DNA of 64,000 nt from Bradyrhizobium tropiciagri (GTDB taxonomy: Bacteria; Pseudomonadota; Alphaproteobacteria; Rhizobiales; Xanthobacteraceae), in contig NZ_JAFCKF010000004.1 in NCBI RefSeq assembly GCF_018130545.1, forward strand, positions 631,501 to 695,500, written 5' to 3'. The translations under genes and the position numbers were made by a program. The notes below the pieces were generated by a model, which saw nothing but the letters and a program-made list of their open reading frames with translations, did not search any database and had not been told where the DNA came from. Shown here one piece after another: positions 28,509 to 36,020 of this stretch (its first letter is position 1; every line of letters starts with the position of its first letter).

Positions 28509-28545
28509 TTGACGTGACCTGATTATTTGGACGATAGTACAAATA
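28509..28545 (+). promoter_or_regulatory. Promoter and operator over the TetR start codon, probably leaderless
   Basis: TTGACG (28509-28514), an 18-base spacer and GATAGT (28533-28538) form a plausible promoter whose start point would fall at or within a few bases of the ATG at 28545. Over the -10 lies an inverted repeat, TATTTGGAC (28524-28532), GATA, GTACAAATA (28537-28545), matching at 8 of 9 positions and ending on the A of the start codon. No ribosome-binding motif precedes the ATG, consistent with a leaderless, self-repressed message. Confidence 0.6.
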
Positions 28546-29282
28546 TGGTCCGCAAGCCCGCCAAAGCCGACGTGAAGGCCGCTGCCAGCACCCGCAAGCC
28601 GAACATGCGCGAGGCGATCCTCGCCGCGGCGGAGGAGTTGTTCTCGACCTACGGCTTCAACGCCGTCTCGGTGCGCGACATCGCGCAGGCTGCCGGCGCC
28701 AATCCCGGCAGCGTGACCTATCACTTCAAGACCAAGGACGGCCTGCTGCTGGAAATCTATCGGCGCCATTGCGGGCCGATGAACCGGCGGCGTTCCGAGC
28801 TTCTGGCCGCGGCGCGGCGGGTGCGCGATGTGCAGGACCGGCTGGAGGCGATCGTGCGCGCCTATGTGCTGCCGGCCTTCACCTCGGGCAGCGATCTGGC
28901 CGGCGGCGGAACGCGGTTCACGCGATTGCGTGCGATCATGTCGGCCGAAGGCAACGAAGTCGTACGCAAGATCATCGCGCAGACGTTCGACGATACCAGC
29001 CACGCCTTCATCGACGCGATCCATGAGAGCCTGCCGCACATTCCGCGCACCGATCTGGTCTGGCGTGGCCACTTCCTGCTCGGCGCGCTCTACTACACGC
29101 TGGTGACACCGGAGCGCGTCTCGCGCCTGTCGCGCGGCAGCGCCGACGGCACCGATGCCGGTCACGCCATCGAAGAACTGGTGCGCGCGACCGTCGCCGC
29201 GCTGCAGGCCGCGCCACTCGACCAAGGGACGCCCGCGCCGCGCAAGGCCGCCAGTGCGAATCCGGGACGAGCGCTGACCTGA
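28545..29282 (+). CDS. TetR family transcriptional regulator
   Basis: A 245-residue TetR regulator with the helix-turn-helix VSVRDIAQAAGANPGSVTYHF near 41-61 and a C-terminal domain of the type found in CecR-like regulators. A 25-residue basic tail precedes the DNA-binding domain. The ATG at 28545 overlaps an operator-like repeat, implying autorepression. Nineteen bases downstream begins the decarboxylase-like gene, so regulator and enzymes probably share one transcript. Confidence 0.88.
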   Translation: MVRKPAKADVKAAASTRKPNMREAILAAAEELFSTYGFNAVSVRDIAQAAGANPGSVTYHFKTKDGLLLEIYRRHCGPMNRRRSELLAAARRVRDVQDRLEAIVRAYVLPAFTSGSDLAGGGTRFTRLRAIMSAEGNEVVRKIIAQTFDDTSHAFIDAIHESLPHIPRTDLVWRGHFLLGALYYTLVTPERVSRLSRGSADGTDAGHAIEELVRATVAALQAAPLDQGTPAPRKAASANPGRALT

Positions 29283-29300
29283 CCTGCGGAGTTCGTCGCC

Positions 29301-30170
29301 ATGGAGAAACTTCGGCTGCGTACTGTGCTCGGCAATCACCCGCACATCCAGGCGGTGAAGAATGGTGAGCTGCGCTCGGAGCTGTTCGATCTCGACTTCA
29401 CCGAATTCACGCCGACCAATGCCGCCTTCAAGCCGATGGTGCGCGAGCAGGCGTTCGACGTCTGCGAGATGGCGATCGTGACCTATCTGATGGCGCGTGC
29501 GCTCGGCAAGCCGCTGGTGCTGCTGCCGGCAGCGATGGTCGGCCGCTTCCAGCACGGCCACGCGCTCTATCACGCCGACTGCGGCACGCTCAAGCCTGCC
29601 GATCTCGAAGGCAAGCGGGTCGGCATCCGCTCGTTCACGACGACGACCGGCGCATGGATGCGCGGCATCCTTGCCAACGACCATGGCGTCAACCTCGAGC
29701 GCATCAACTGGGTCACGTTCGAGGATCCGCACGTCGCCGAGTATGTCGACAGCACCGAACGTGCGCCAAAGGGCAAAGCCATCCTTCAGATGTTGAAGGA
29801 CGGTGAACTGGACGCCGTGCTCGGCGAGACCTCGAGCGATCCGGCGCTCAAGCCGTTGTTTGCCGATCCGGCCGCAGCGGCGGCGCGGTGGTATGCGCAG
29901 CACTGCGTCGTGCCGGTCAATCATCTGGTCGTTGTGACGAAGAAACTTGCGACATCGCGACCCGATGTGGCGCGCAGCCTCTACGATCTCCTCAAGCGCG
30001 CCAAGGCAATGGCCGGGCCGCCGGGCGTGCCTGATATGGTGCCGTTCGGCGTCGAGGCAAACCGCAAGCCACTCGAACTGATGATCGACTATTGCGTCCA
30101 GCAGGCGCTGATTCCGCGACGCGTCACGGTCGACGAGCTGCTCGATGACACAACACGGGACTTGAACTGA
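29301..30170 (+). CDS. 4,5-dihydroxyphthalate decarboxylase-like protein
   Basis: A 289-residue protein resembling Pht5, which removes a carboxyl group from 4,5-dihydroxyphthalate to give protocatechuate. The fold is that of periplasmic binding proteins, but no signal peptide is present, so it is cytosolic. Recognisable segments are the start RTVLGNHPHIQAVKNGEL and GIRSFTTTTGAWMRG near 112. No phthalate dioxygenase genes accompany it, so the real substrate may be another hydroxylated aromatic acid. It shares one base with the following dehydrogenase gene. Confidence 0.8.
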   Translation: MEKLRLRTVLGNHPHIQAVKNGELRSELFDLDFTEFTPTNAAFKPMVREQAFDVCEMAIVTYLMARALGKPLVLLPAAMVGRFQHGHALYHADCGTLKPADLEGKRVGIRSFTTTTGAWMRGILANDHGVNLERINWVTFEDPHVAEYVDSTERAPKGKAILQMLKDGELDAVLGETSSDPALKPLFADPAAAAARWYAQHCVVPVNHLVVVTKKLATSRPDVARSLYDLLKRAKAMAGPPGVPDMVPFGVEANRKPLELMIDYCVQQALIPRRVTVDELLDDTTRDLN

Positions 30171-31114
30171 TGACGATTTCCAGCGATCCGCGGCAATGGC
30201 AGATCGGCATGCTCGGCTATGGCGAGGTTGGCCGCATCCTGGCCGAAGATCTGCGCAAGCAGGGCGTGAATGTTGTCGCCTACGATATCAAGATCGATCG
30301 CGGGCAGGGCACGCCGCTACGCGCCCACGCGGCGGAGATCGGTGTCGCGCTCGCGCAATCCCATGCCGATCTCGCGACGCGGGCTGATCTCATTGTCTCG
30401 GCGGTGACGGCGAACCAGGCGGTGGCGGTCGCCGAGGCCTGCGCGCCGGCAATCCGCAACGGCGCCTGGTTTCTCGATTTCAACTCGGCCTCGCCCGGCG
30501 CGAAGCAGCGCGCGGCCGCTCACATCGATGGCGCCGGCGGCCGCTATGTCGAGGGTGCGGTGATGACCTCGCTGCCGCCGTACCGGATCAAGGTGCCGTT
30601 GCTGCTCGGCGGTGCCGGAGCACGGGAGCTCGCGCCGCTGCTGGTCGCGCTCGGTTTTGCGGCGAAGGTCGCGAGCGACGAGCTCGGCGTTTCCTCGGCC
30701 GTCAAGATGTGCCGCAGCATCATGATCAAGGGGCTGGAGGCGATGGTGATCGAGAGCTTCACCACCGCGCGAGCCTACGGCGTCGAGGATGCGGTGCTTG
30801 CCTCGCTCAAGGAGACCTTCCCGGGCATCGATTGGGAGAAGCAGGGCGCCTATTTCTTCCAGCGGGTGATCGAGCACGGCCGCCGCCGCGCCGAGGAGGT
30901 CCGCGAGGTGGCGGAGACCGTGCGCGAGGCCCACCTCACGCCGTGGTCGGCATCGGGCACCGCCGAACGGCAAGCCTGGGTCGCCGATCTTGCCGATGAG
31001 GGTGTGTTCGGTGTCAAGGGAACGCCGGACTTCGCCCGCAGCGCCGACTGGCGCACCGAGGCCGATCGGATCCTGGCCCGAGTCAATCCGGGATCACGCA
31101 AGAAGATCGCGTGA
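30170..31114 (+). CDS. NAD(P)-dependent dehydrogenase of the 6-phosphogluconate/hydroxyisobutyrate class with DUF1932 domain
   Basis: A 314-residue protein with an N-terminal Rossmann domain (IGMLGYGEVGRILAEDL, about 12-28) and FLDFNSASPGAKQ near 101, as in beta-hydroxyacid dehydrogenases, followed by the DUF1932-type C-terminal helix bundle starting near SSAVKMCRSIMIKGLEAM. The catalytic lysine of the family is probably in SAVKM. The gene overlaps the decarboxylase-like gene by one base, suggesting linked steps. Substrate unknown. Confidence 0.83.
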   Translation: MTISSDPRQWQIGMLGYGEVGRILAEDLRKQGVNVVAYDIKIDRGQGTPLRAHAAEIGVALAQSHADLATRADLIVSAVTANQAVAVAEACAPAIRNGAWFLDFNSASPGAKQRAAAHIDGAGGRYVEGAVMTSLPPYRIKVPLLLGGAGARELAPLLVALGFAAKVASDELGVSSAVKMCRSIMIKGLEAMVIESFTTARAYGVEDAVLASLKETFPGIDWEKQGAYFFQRVIEHGRRRAEEVREVAETVREAHLTPWSASGTAERQAWVADLADEGVFGVKGTPDFARSADWRTEADRILARVNPGSRKKIA

Positions 31115-31138
31115 TCACCGGACAGCATCGCGCGGACT

Positions 31139-32608
31139 TCAAGTCGAGACCGACAGCTTGGCGATCTCGGCTGCATCAGGCAGATTCTCGACATTCCAGC
31201 AGGCGTCCATGACGTGGCGCGCCGCGGCGGCTGGAATGATGCCTTCGGCGAGATCGGAGAACTTGGTCTCGAGCTGCTTGTCGGTCATCGGGACCTCGAC
31301 GCTGCCGATGGCATGTTCGATGTAGCGATGCAGCGAGCGGCCATCCTTGAGCACGACGGTCATGTCGACCTGCGCCGGATCGATGCCCGGGGTGATCACC
31401 GGCATCACCTTCGACCGCAGCGCGACGATGGTCGGGTCGGTGACGGCGCGGTCGCTGAACTGCTTCTCGCCGCCGGCGCCCTCGACCAGCGCGACGGCAA
31501 CCGCGTGATAGATGCTGAACTTGCCTTCGAGACCTTCGCGCGGCGTCTTCTTGCCGGTCAGCTCGAGCACCAGCGGATGCACCTTGAGATCGACGCGCTC
31601 GATCTGGTCGGCCGTCAGCTTGTTCTCGTTGCGCAGCTGGATTGCAGCGTCGATCGCCGGATGCATCACGATGCCGCAAGCGAACGGCTTGTAGGTGTTG
31701 AGGGCAGCTTCGTAGCGCTTGCCGAGGTCGCCGAGGATCTCGCTGTAGTCCTGCTTGGTGCTGATCGTGTTGGCCCAGCCGCGCTTGGCCTCGATCATGC
31801 TGTCGGAGGACGTGAAATTCTTCGAGGCCAGCATCGCGGCGAAGATGCCGTTCGATGCGGCGCGACCCGGATTGAAGCTCTTGTTCATCGAGCCGAAGGA
31901 TTCGCGCAGGCCCACCGGCTGCGACGCGGCAAGGCCGAGCGCCCACACCATCTGCTGCTCGTTGAGGTTCAGCAGCTTGCCGACCGCAGCGGCCGAACCG
32001 AACACGCCCGCGGTGCCGGTGATGTGCCAGCCGACGTCGTAATGATTGGGATAGACGGCGTTGCCGATCCGGCATTCGGTCTCGACCCCCAGCACCAGCG
32101 CGTTGAGGAAGTCCTTGCCCGACACCGGCTGCATCTCCGACAGCGCGAGGATGGCGGACGCCACCGGGCCGGCCGGATGGATGATCGTCTTCAAATGGGT
32201 GTCGTCGTAGTCGAAGATGTGGCTCGACACGCCGTTGAGGAAGGCGGCGTTCATGATGTCGAAGCGCTCGCGCCGCCCGAACAGCGAGGCCTGGGCCGGG
32301 CCCGAGAATGGTGCCAACGCGGAGACCGCGATGTCGACGGTCTGATGATGAGAGCCGCCGATGGCGACGCCGACCCAGTTCAGCAGCGTACGGACGCCCT
32401 CCTTGCGCACATTGGCCGGCAGGTCGTCGTACTTTGCCGCGACAAGATAGTGCGCGAGCTTGCGCGTCACGTCCTGCGCGGGCTTGGGTTCAGACTTGTT
32501 GGCTTCGGGCTTGGCCGGCGTCTGGGCGACCGCCGTGGTCGCCGCCGATGCGATGAAGGGGATGGTGGCCGCGGCCTGCAGCAGCGATCGGCGGTCGGTG
32601 ATCGACAT
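31139..32608 (-). CDS. MmgE/PrpD family protein with a twin-arginine-like leader
   Basis: A 489-residue member of the 2-methylcitrate dehydratase (PrpD)/MmgE/cis-aconitate decarboxylase-fold family. The core has NWVGVAIGGSHH near 75, FDYDDTH near 132 and IHPAGPVASAILAL near 142, which form the active-site region. Unusually for the family, it opens with SITDRRSLLQAAATIPFIAS and a proline- and lysine-rich linker (about residues 30-46), the form of an exported Tat substrate. It is convergent with the DUF1932 dehydrogenase and divergent from the SDR gene. The reaction is unknown; a dehydratase or decarboxylase acting on a tricarboxylate-like compound is likely. Confidence 0.85.
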   Translation of the reverse strand: MSITDRRSLLQAAATIPFIASAATTAVAQTPAKPEANKSEPKPAQDVTRKLAHYLVAAKYDDLPANVRKEGVRTLLNWVGVAIGGSHHQTVDIAVSALAPFSGPAQASLFGRRERFDIMNAAFLNGVSSHIFDYDDTHLKTIIHPAGPVASAILALSEMQPVSGKDFLNALVLGVETECRIGNAVYPNHYDVGWHITGTAGVFGSAAAVGKLLNLNEQQMVWALGLAASQPVGLRESFGSMNKSFNPGRAASNGIFAAMLASKNFTSSDSMIEAKRGWANTISTKQDYSEILGDLGKRYEAALNTYKPFACGIVMHPAIDAAIQLRNENKLTADQIERVDLKVHPLVLELTGKKTPREGLEGKFSIYHAVAVALVEGAGGEKQFSDRAVTDPTIVALRSKVMPVITPGIDPAQVDMTVVLKDGRSLHRYIEHAIGSVEVPMTDKQLETKFSDLAEGIIPAAAARHVMDACWNVENLPDAAEIAKLSVST

Positions 32609-32895
32609 GGTGGTCTCCAGGAGTAAGATGGGTATTGAAGCGGCTGATTGGGCCAATACCGGACCGACCGTATCAGGCTATGGCGGTCGGGAGCAGGCGT
32701 GCAAAACGGCTGCCTGTTTCGCTCGCGCAGCCGCTTGACGAAGACGGCGGAGTCGTTTCTGACGCGCGGTTCACGCCGCGTCACGGTGAATCCGTCGCGT
32801 TCCCTGACGCTGCGTAATAGGCTAATGCTCGGGCCGCATCTTGCATCAGCCCGGTTCTGGCGGAACGCGCGAACCGAAATCCTGGAGGCACTCCC
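32609..32895. other. Divergent intergenic region with two short inverted repeats
   Basis: Between the MmgE/PrpD gene and the SDR gene there is no credible reading frame. CCGACCG (32664-32670) pairs with CGGTCGG (32684-32690), and TGACGCG (32760-32766) with CGCGTCA (32777-32783). Either may be a regulator site for the two divergent genes. GGAGG at 32886-32890 is the ribosome-binding site of the SDR gene. Confidence 0.4.
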
Positions 32896-33678
32896 ATGAA
32901 GAATTCCGGCAAGGTCGTTGCCATCACCGGCGCCGCGCGCGGCATCGGCAAGGCCTGCGCGGCGCGCTTCCTGGCCGATGGCGCCAGGGTCGTCATCTCC
33001 GATGTCGACGCGGCCGGATTGGTCCACGCCGCCCAGGAACTCGGACATGAGGACCGGCTGCGGGCCGTCGAAGCCGATGTCAGCAAGCGCGCCGATGTCG
33101 ATCGCATCGTCGCTCACGCGGTGAAGGAGTTCGGCCGGCTCGACGTCATGGTCAACAATGCCGGCGTCGCGCGCAATCGCGACTTCCTCGACATCAGCGA
33201 GGCCGAGTTCGACGACGTGATGGGGATCAACCTCAAGGGCGCGTTCTTCGGCGTCCAGGCCGCGGCGCGCCAGATGATCGCGCAGGGCGGTGGCGGCGTC
33301 GTCGTCAACATGTCCTCGGTCAACGCGCTGCTCGCGATCCCCTCGCTTGCGACCTATGCGATGTCCAAGGGCGCGATGAAGCAACTCACCTCGGTGGCCG
33401 CGGTGGCGCTGGCGCCGCACGGCATTCGCGTCGTGGCGGTCGGGCCCGGCACGATCCTGACCGAGATGGTGGCGACCGCGATCTTCTCGTCGGAGGACGC
33501 GCGGCGCAGCGTGCTCTCGCGCACACCCGCCGGCCGCTGCGGCGAGCCGAGTGAGGTCGCCTCCGTCGTGGCCTTCCTCGCCAGCGACGATGCCTCCTAC
33601 ATCACCGGCCAAACCATCTATCCGGACGGCGGCCGCTTGATCCTCAACTACACGGTGCCGGTCACCGAGAAGAAGTAG
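32896..33678 (+). CDS. Short-chain dehydrogenase/reductase (SDR)
   Basis: A 260-residue classical SDR: cofactor motif TGAARGIGKA (10-19), NNAGVA near 90, catalytic serine in NMSSVNAL near 140, and YAMSK (tyrosine and lysine) near 155. An acidic residue at the end of the second strand (ISDVDA) suggests NAD rather than NADP. The C-terminus has the usual YITGQTIYPDGGR. It is divergent from the MmgE/PrpD gene and may belong to the same pathway, but the substrate cannot be told. Confidence 0.92.
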   Translation: MKNSGKVVAITGAARGIGKACAARFLADGARVVISDVDAAGLVHAAQELGHEDRLRAVEADVSKRADVDRIVAHAVKEFGRLDVMVNNAGVARNRDFLDISEAEFDDVMGINLKGAFFGVQAAARQMIAQGGGGVVVNMSSVNALLAIPSLATYAMSKGAMKQLTSVAAVALAPHGIRVVAVGPGTILTEMVATAIFSSEDARRSVLSRTPAGRCGEPSEVASVVAFLASDDASYITGQTIYPDGGRLILNYTVPVTEKK

Positions 33679-33861
33679 GGCGCTGCCAAAACATCGAAAA
33701 CAACCCCATGCAAAGTAGCCGCCGGGGGCCGATCGGGGGACTTGACGCGTCGGGCAACTCAGGGATACATTTCCAATATTCCGAAATCGTGCAAGCGGCG
33801 TCCCCATGATGTCGCGAGAACGCCGGCGTATGACTCACAGGCCGCGCCACACCTTCCGTGT

Positions 33862-33979
33862 CGTCCCGGCGAAGGCCGGGACCCATAGCCACAAATCCCG
33901 ATTGTTGCGCGATGCTGGGACGACGAGTCCCTTCAACAACAGCCGCCGCGGAGTATGGGTCCCGGCCTTCGCCGGGACG
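33862..33979. repeat. Long palindromic element with perfect 26-base arms
   Basis: Bases 33862-33887 (starting CGTCCCGGCGAAGGCCGGGA) are the exact complement of 33954-33979 (ending GCCTTCGCCGGGACG). The arms are themselves hairpins (CCCGGC GAAG GCCGGG). The 66 bases between contain little else. This CGTCCCGGCGAAGGCCGGGA unit is a common dispersed intergenic repeat in Bradyrhizobium and Rhodopseudomonas. It fills the gene-free stretch 33679-34061 between the convergent SDR and enoyl-CoA hydratase genes; I see nothing else there. Confidence 0.88.
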
Positions 33980-34061
33980 ACGCCGGACGGCGTCGCGCAC
34001 CAATGTCTCAGCAAAACTGGATCACTCGCTTTTCGCGTGCGCGGGTGATGACACCGGATGT

Positions 34062-34874
34062 CTACCGGCCCTCAAACTTTGGCTTGCGCTTTTCCATGAA
34101 GGCGTTGCGGCCTTCGCGGAAATCGGCGCTGTCCATGCAGTCGATGCCGATCTGCCTGATCGCGGCCATGTCGCGATCGGCGGGATCCTTGAGCACCTGT
34201 GCGATGGTGATCTTGGCGGCCTTGATCGCCAGCGGCGCATTGCCCGAAATGGTGCGCGCGATCTCCATGGTCGCATCCCACAGCTCGGCATCCGACAGCA
34301 CGCGATCGACCAGGCCGATCCGCAGCGCCTCGGCTGAGTCGATCCGCATGCCGGTGTACATGATCAGCCGCGCCCAGGACGGGCCGACCAGCGACACCAG
34401 ATGGCGCAAGCCGTCATAGCCATAGGCGATGCCGAGCTTGGCGGCGGGAATGCCGAACTGGCCGCTTGAGCCGGCGATACGGATGTCGGTCAGCATCGCG
34501 ACCTGCATGCCGCCGCCGAGGCAGAAGCCGCGGATGCAGGCAATCGTCGGCTTCGGATAGTCGGCGAGCAACGCGCGCTGGGCAGCGCTGCGCCGTGAAT
34601 ATTCCTCGGAGGCTTCAGCGTTGTGGCGGGTCTTCTCGAACTGGCTGATATCGGCGCCCGACACGAAGGCCTTGTCGCCGGCGCCGACCAGGATCACGAC
34701 GCGGACGGCAGGATCGTCGCGCAAGGCGGTCAGCGCCTCGCCGAGCCCTTCCCACATCTCCAGCGACATCGCGTTCCGCTTGTCGGGATTGTTGAAGGTG
34801 ATGACGCCGACGCCATCGACCACGCTTTGCAGGATCTTGCCGTCGGCTAGCGATCGATCTGAGGTGTTTGGCAT
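34062..34874 (-). CDS. Enoyl-CoA hydratase/isomerase family protein
   Basis: A 270-residue crotonase-fold protein. The first oxyanion-hole segment is AFVSGADISQF near 67 and the second is GFCLGGGMQVAMLTDIRIA near 113; the glutamate expected at the usual hydratase position after GGGM is not evident (Q follows), so the exact reaction may be isomerase, hydrolase or hydratase. The ATG at 34874 (MPNTSDRSL) is preferred over upstream codons. It stands alone between a repeat element and a PilZ gene. Confidence 0.87.
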   Translation of the reverse strand: MPNTSDRSLADGKILQSVVDGVGVITFNNPDKRNAMSLEMWEGLGEALTALRDDPAVRVVILVGAGDKAFVSGADISQFEKTRHNAEASEEYSRRSAAQRALLADYPKPTIACIRGFCLGGGMQVAMLTDIRIAGSSGQFGIPAAKLGIAYGYDGLRHLVSLVGPSWARLIMYTGMRIDSAEALRIGLVDRVLSDAELWDATMEIARTISGNAPLAIKAAKITIAQVLKDPADRDMAAIRQIGIDCMDSADFREGRNAFMEKRKPKFEGR

Positions 34875-35274
34875 ATGAAGGTCCGGTCTGATTTCGGCCA
34901 AAGCTGCTGCCAAGGCCCACACCAAAGCTAGCACCCGGCCGCGCGCGGGGGCAGGCAGTTTAGAGCACGGCGCGATTGCACCGGCGTGCGGTAACTCTTC
35001 CGGTAGTTGTACGGCTCGCAAAATAAACGGTCGGGAAAGGGTTGCGCCATAGAGTTCGTCGCCCGCACTCCGTCCGGCTTAACTTTTTCCTAGTTTTTCG
35101 ACGGTACGACTGTACGCACCTGCGCGCAGGGATCACCCGCGACGCGCTGGGACGCGTGCCGCAGCCTTCCCGCTGCCGTCGCGTCGGTAGCGGAAGTCCC
35201 ACCACTGGACCGGCAGGGACGCCGGTCACCCCTCGACCTCCGTGCACTCACATCGCCTCGGGCGAGGTCCAGTC
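34875..35274. other. 400-base gene-free divergent region
   Basis: No convincing gene is seen on either strand between the enoyl-CoA hydratase and PilZ genes. Near 35079-35120 an AT-richer patch (AACTTTTTCCTAGTTTTTCG) and GTACGACTGTAC (35103-35114) suggest promoter or regulator elements for the PilZ gene, with a long leader of about 150 bases. No known riboswitch is recognised. Confidence 0.35.
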
Positions 35275-35928
35275 GTGTCCGTCGAAAAGTTTCTTAGGCA
35301 ACGCGGTGTCAGGGTCACGGTCAACGGCAGCTACACGCTGCCGAATTGGTACGACGCGCAGGGCAAATTGCGCACCTTCGCCTGCCGCACCACGCGCGTC
35401 TCGCCGTTCCGCATGATCGTCGACGTGCCCGTGGTCGGCAAGATCGGCGACCGGCTGACCTCGTATTTCGAGGAATTCGGCAAGTTCGAAGGCTGCATCA
35501 CCGACACGATGAGCGGCAGCTTCCTGCTCGAGCTCGAGATGACGCATGCGATGCGGGAGAAGTTCGCCGACAAGCTGACCTGGATCGAGAAGAAGCAGAA
35601 GGATCCGAGCGTCCGCGAGACGCGCAACAATCCGCGTTTCGTGCCCATCGCCCCGCACGCGATGCTGACCCTGGCGGACGGAACCATGCAGAGCTGCTTC
35701 ATCATCGACATGTCGCTGTCGGGCGCGGCGGTGTCCTCCGAGGTACAGCCGCCGATCGGCATGCCGCTTGCGATCGGCGCTTGCGTCGGGCGCGTGGTCC
35801 GGCATCTCCCGAACGGCTTCGCCGTCAAGTTCGTCGAGACCTACAAGCAGAGCGAGCTCGGCCGCCTGATCGCGCGCAAATCCAAGGACCTGCTGGTGGT
35901 GTCGGCCGACGCGGACCCGGTTGTCTAG
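35275..35928 (+). CDS. PilZ domain protein (217 aa)
   Basis: A protein with a C-terminal PilZ domain (about residues 115-205), recognisable from RNNPRFVPIAPHAMLTLADG and DMSLSGAAVSSEV, which match the RxxxR-like and D/NxSxxG c-di-GMP-binding pattern. The N-terminal half (VTVNGSYTLPNW onward) looks like a second, degenerate beta-barrel of the same kind. It probably binds c-di-GMP and acts on motility or exopolysaccharide. The GTG start with GAGG upstream is preferred; another GTG lies 33 bases earlier. Two GGDEF-EAL proteins and a further PilZ protein occur in this window, without operon links. Confidence 0.82.
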   Translation: MSVEKFLRQRGVRVTVNGSYTLPNWYDAQGKLRTFACRTTRVSPFRMIVDVPVVGKIGDRLTSYFEEFGKFEGCITDTMSGSFLLELEMTHAMREKFADKLTWIEKKQKDPSVRETRNNPRFVPIAPHAMLTLADGTMQSCFIIDMSLSGAAVSSEVQPPIGMPLAIGACVGRVVRHLPNGFAVKFVETYKQSELGRLIARKSKDLLVVSADADPVV

Positions 35929-36020
35929 GGCTTACTTGTTGAGTGAAGTGCCTGCATTCTCGTTCTGGTGATCCTTCCGATCCACGCTCATGCCGTGGGT
36001 TCGGTCAAGGGAGAATGGCA

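Noticed and set aside
28143-29924. Open frame of 593 codons on the minus strand
   Set aside because: It runs antisense through three recognisable genes (lactonase, TetR, decarboxylase-like) and resembles nothing itself.
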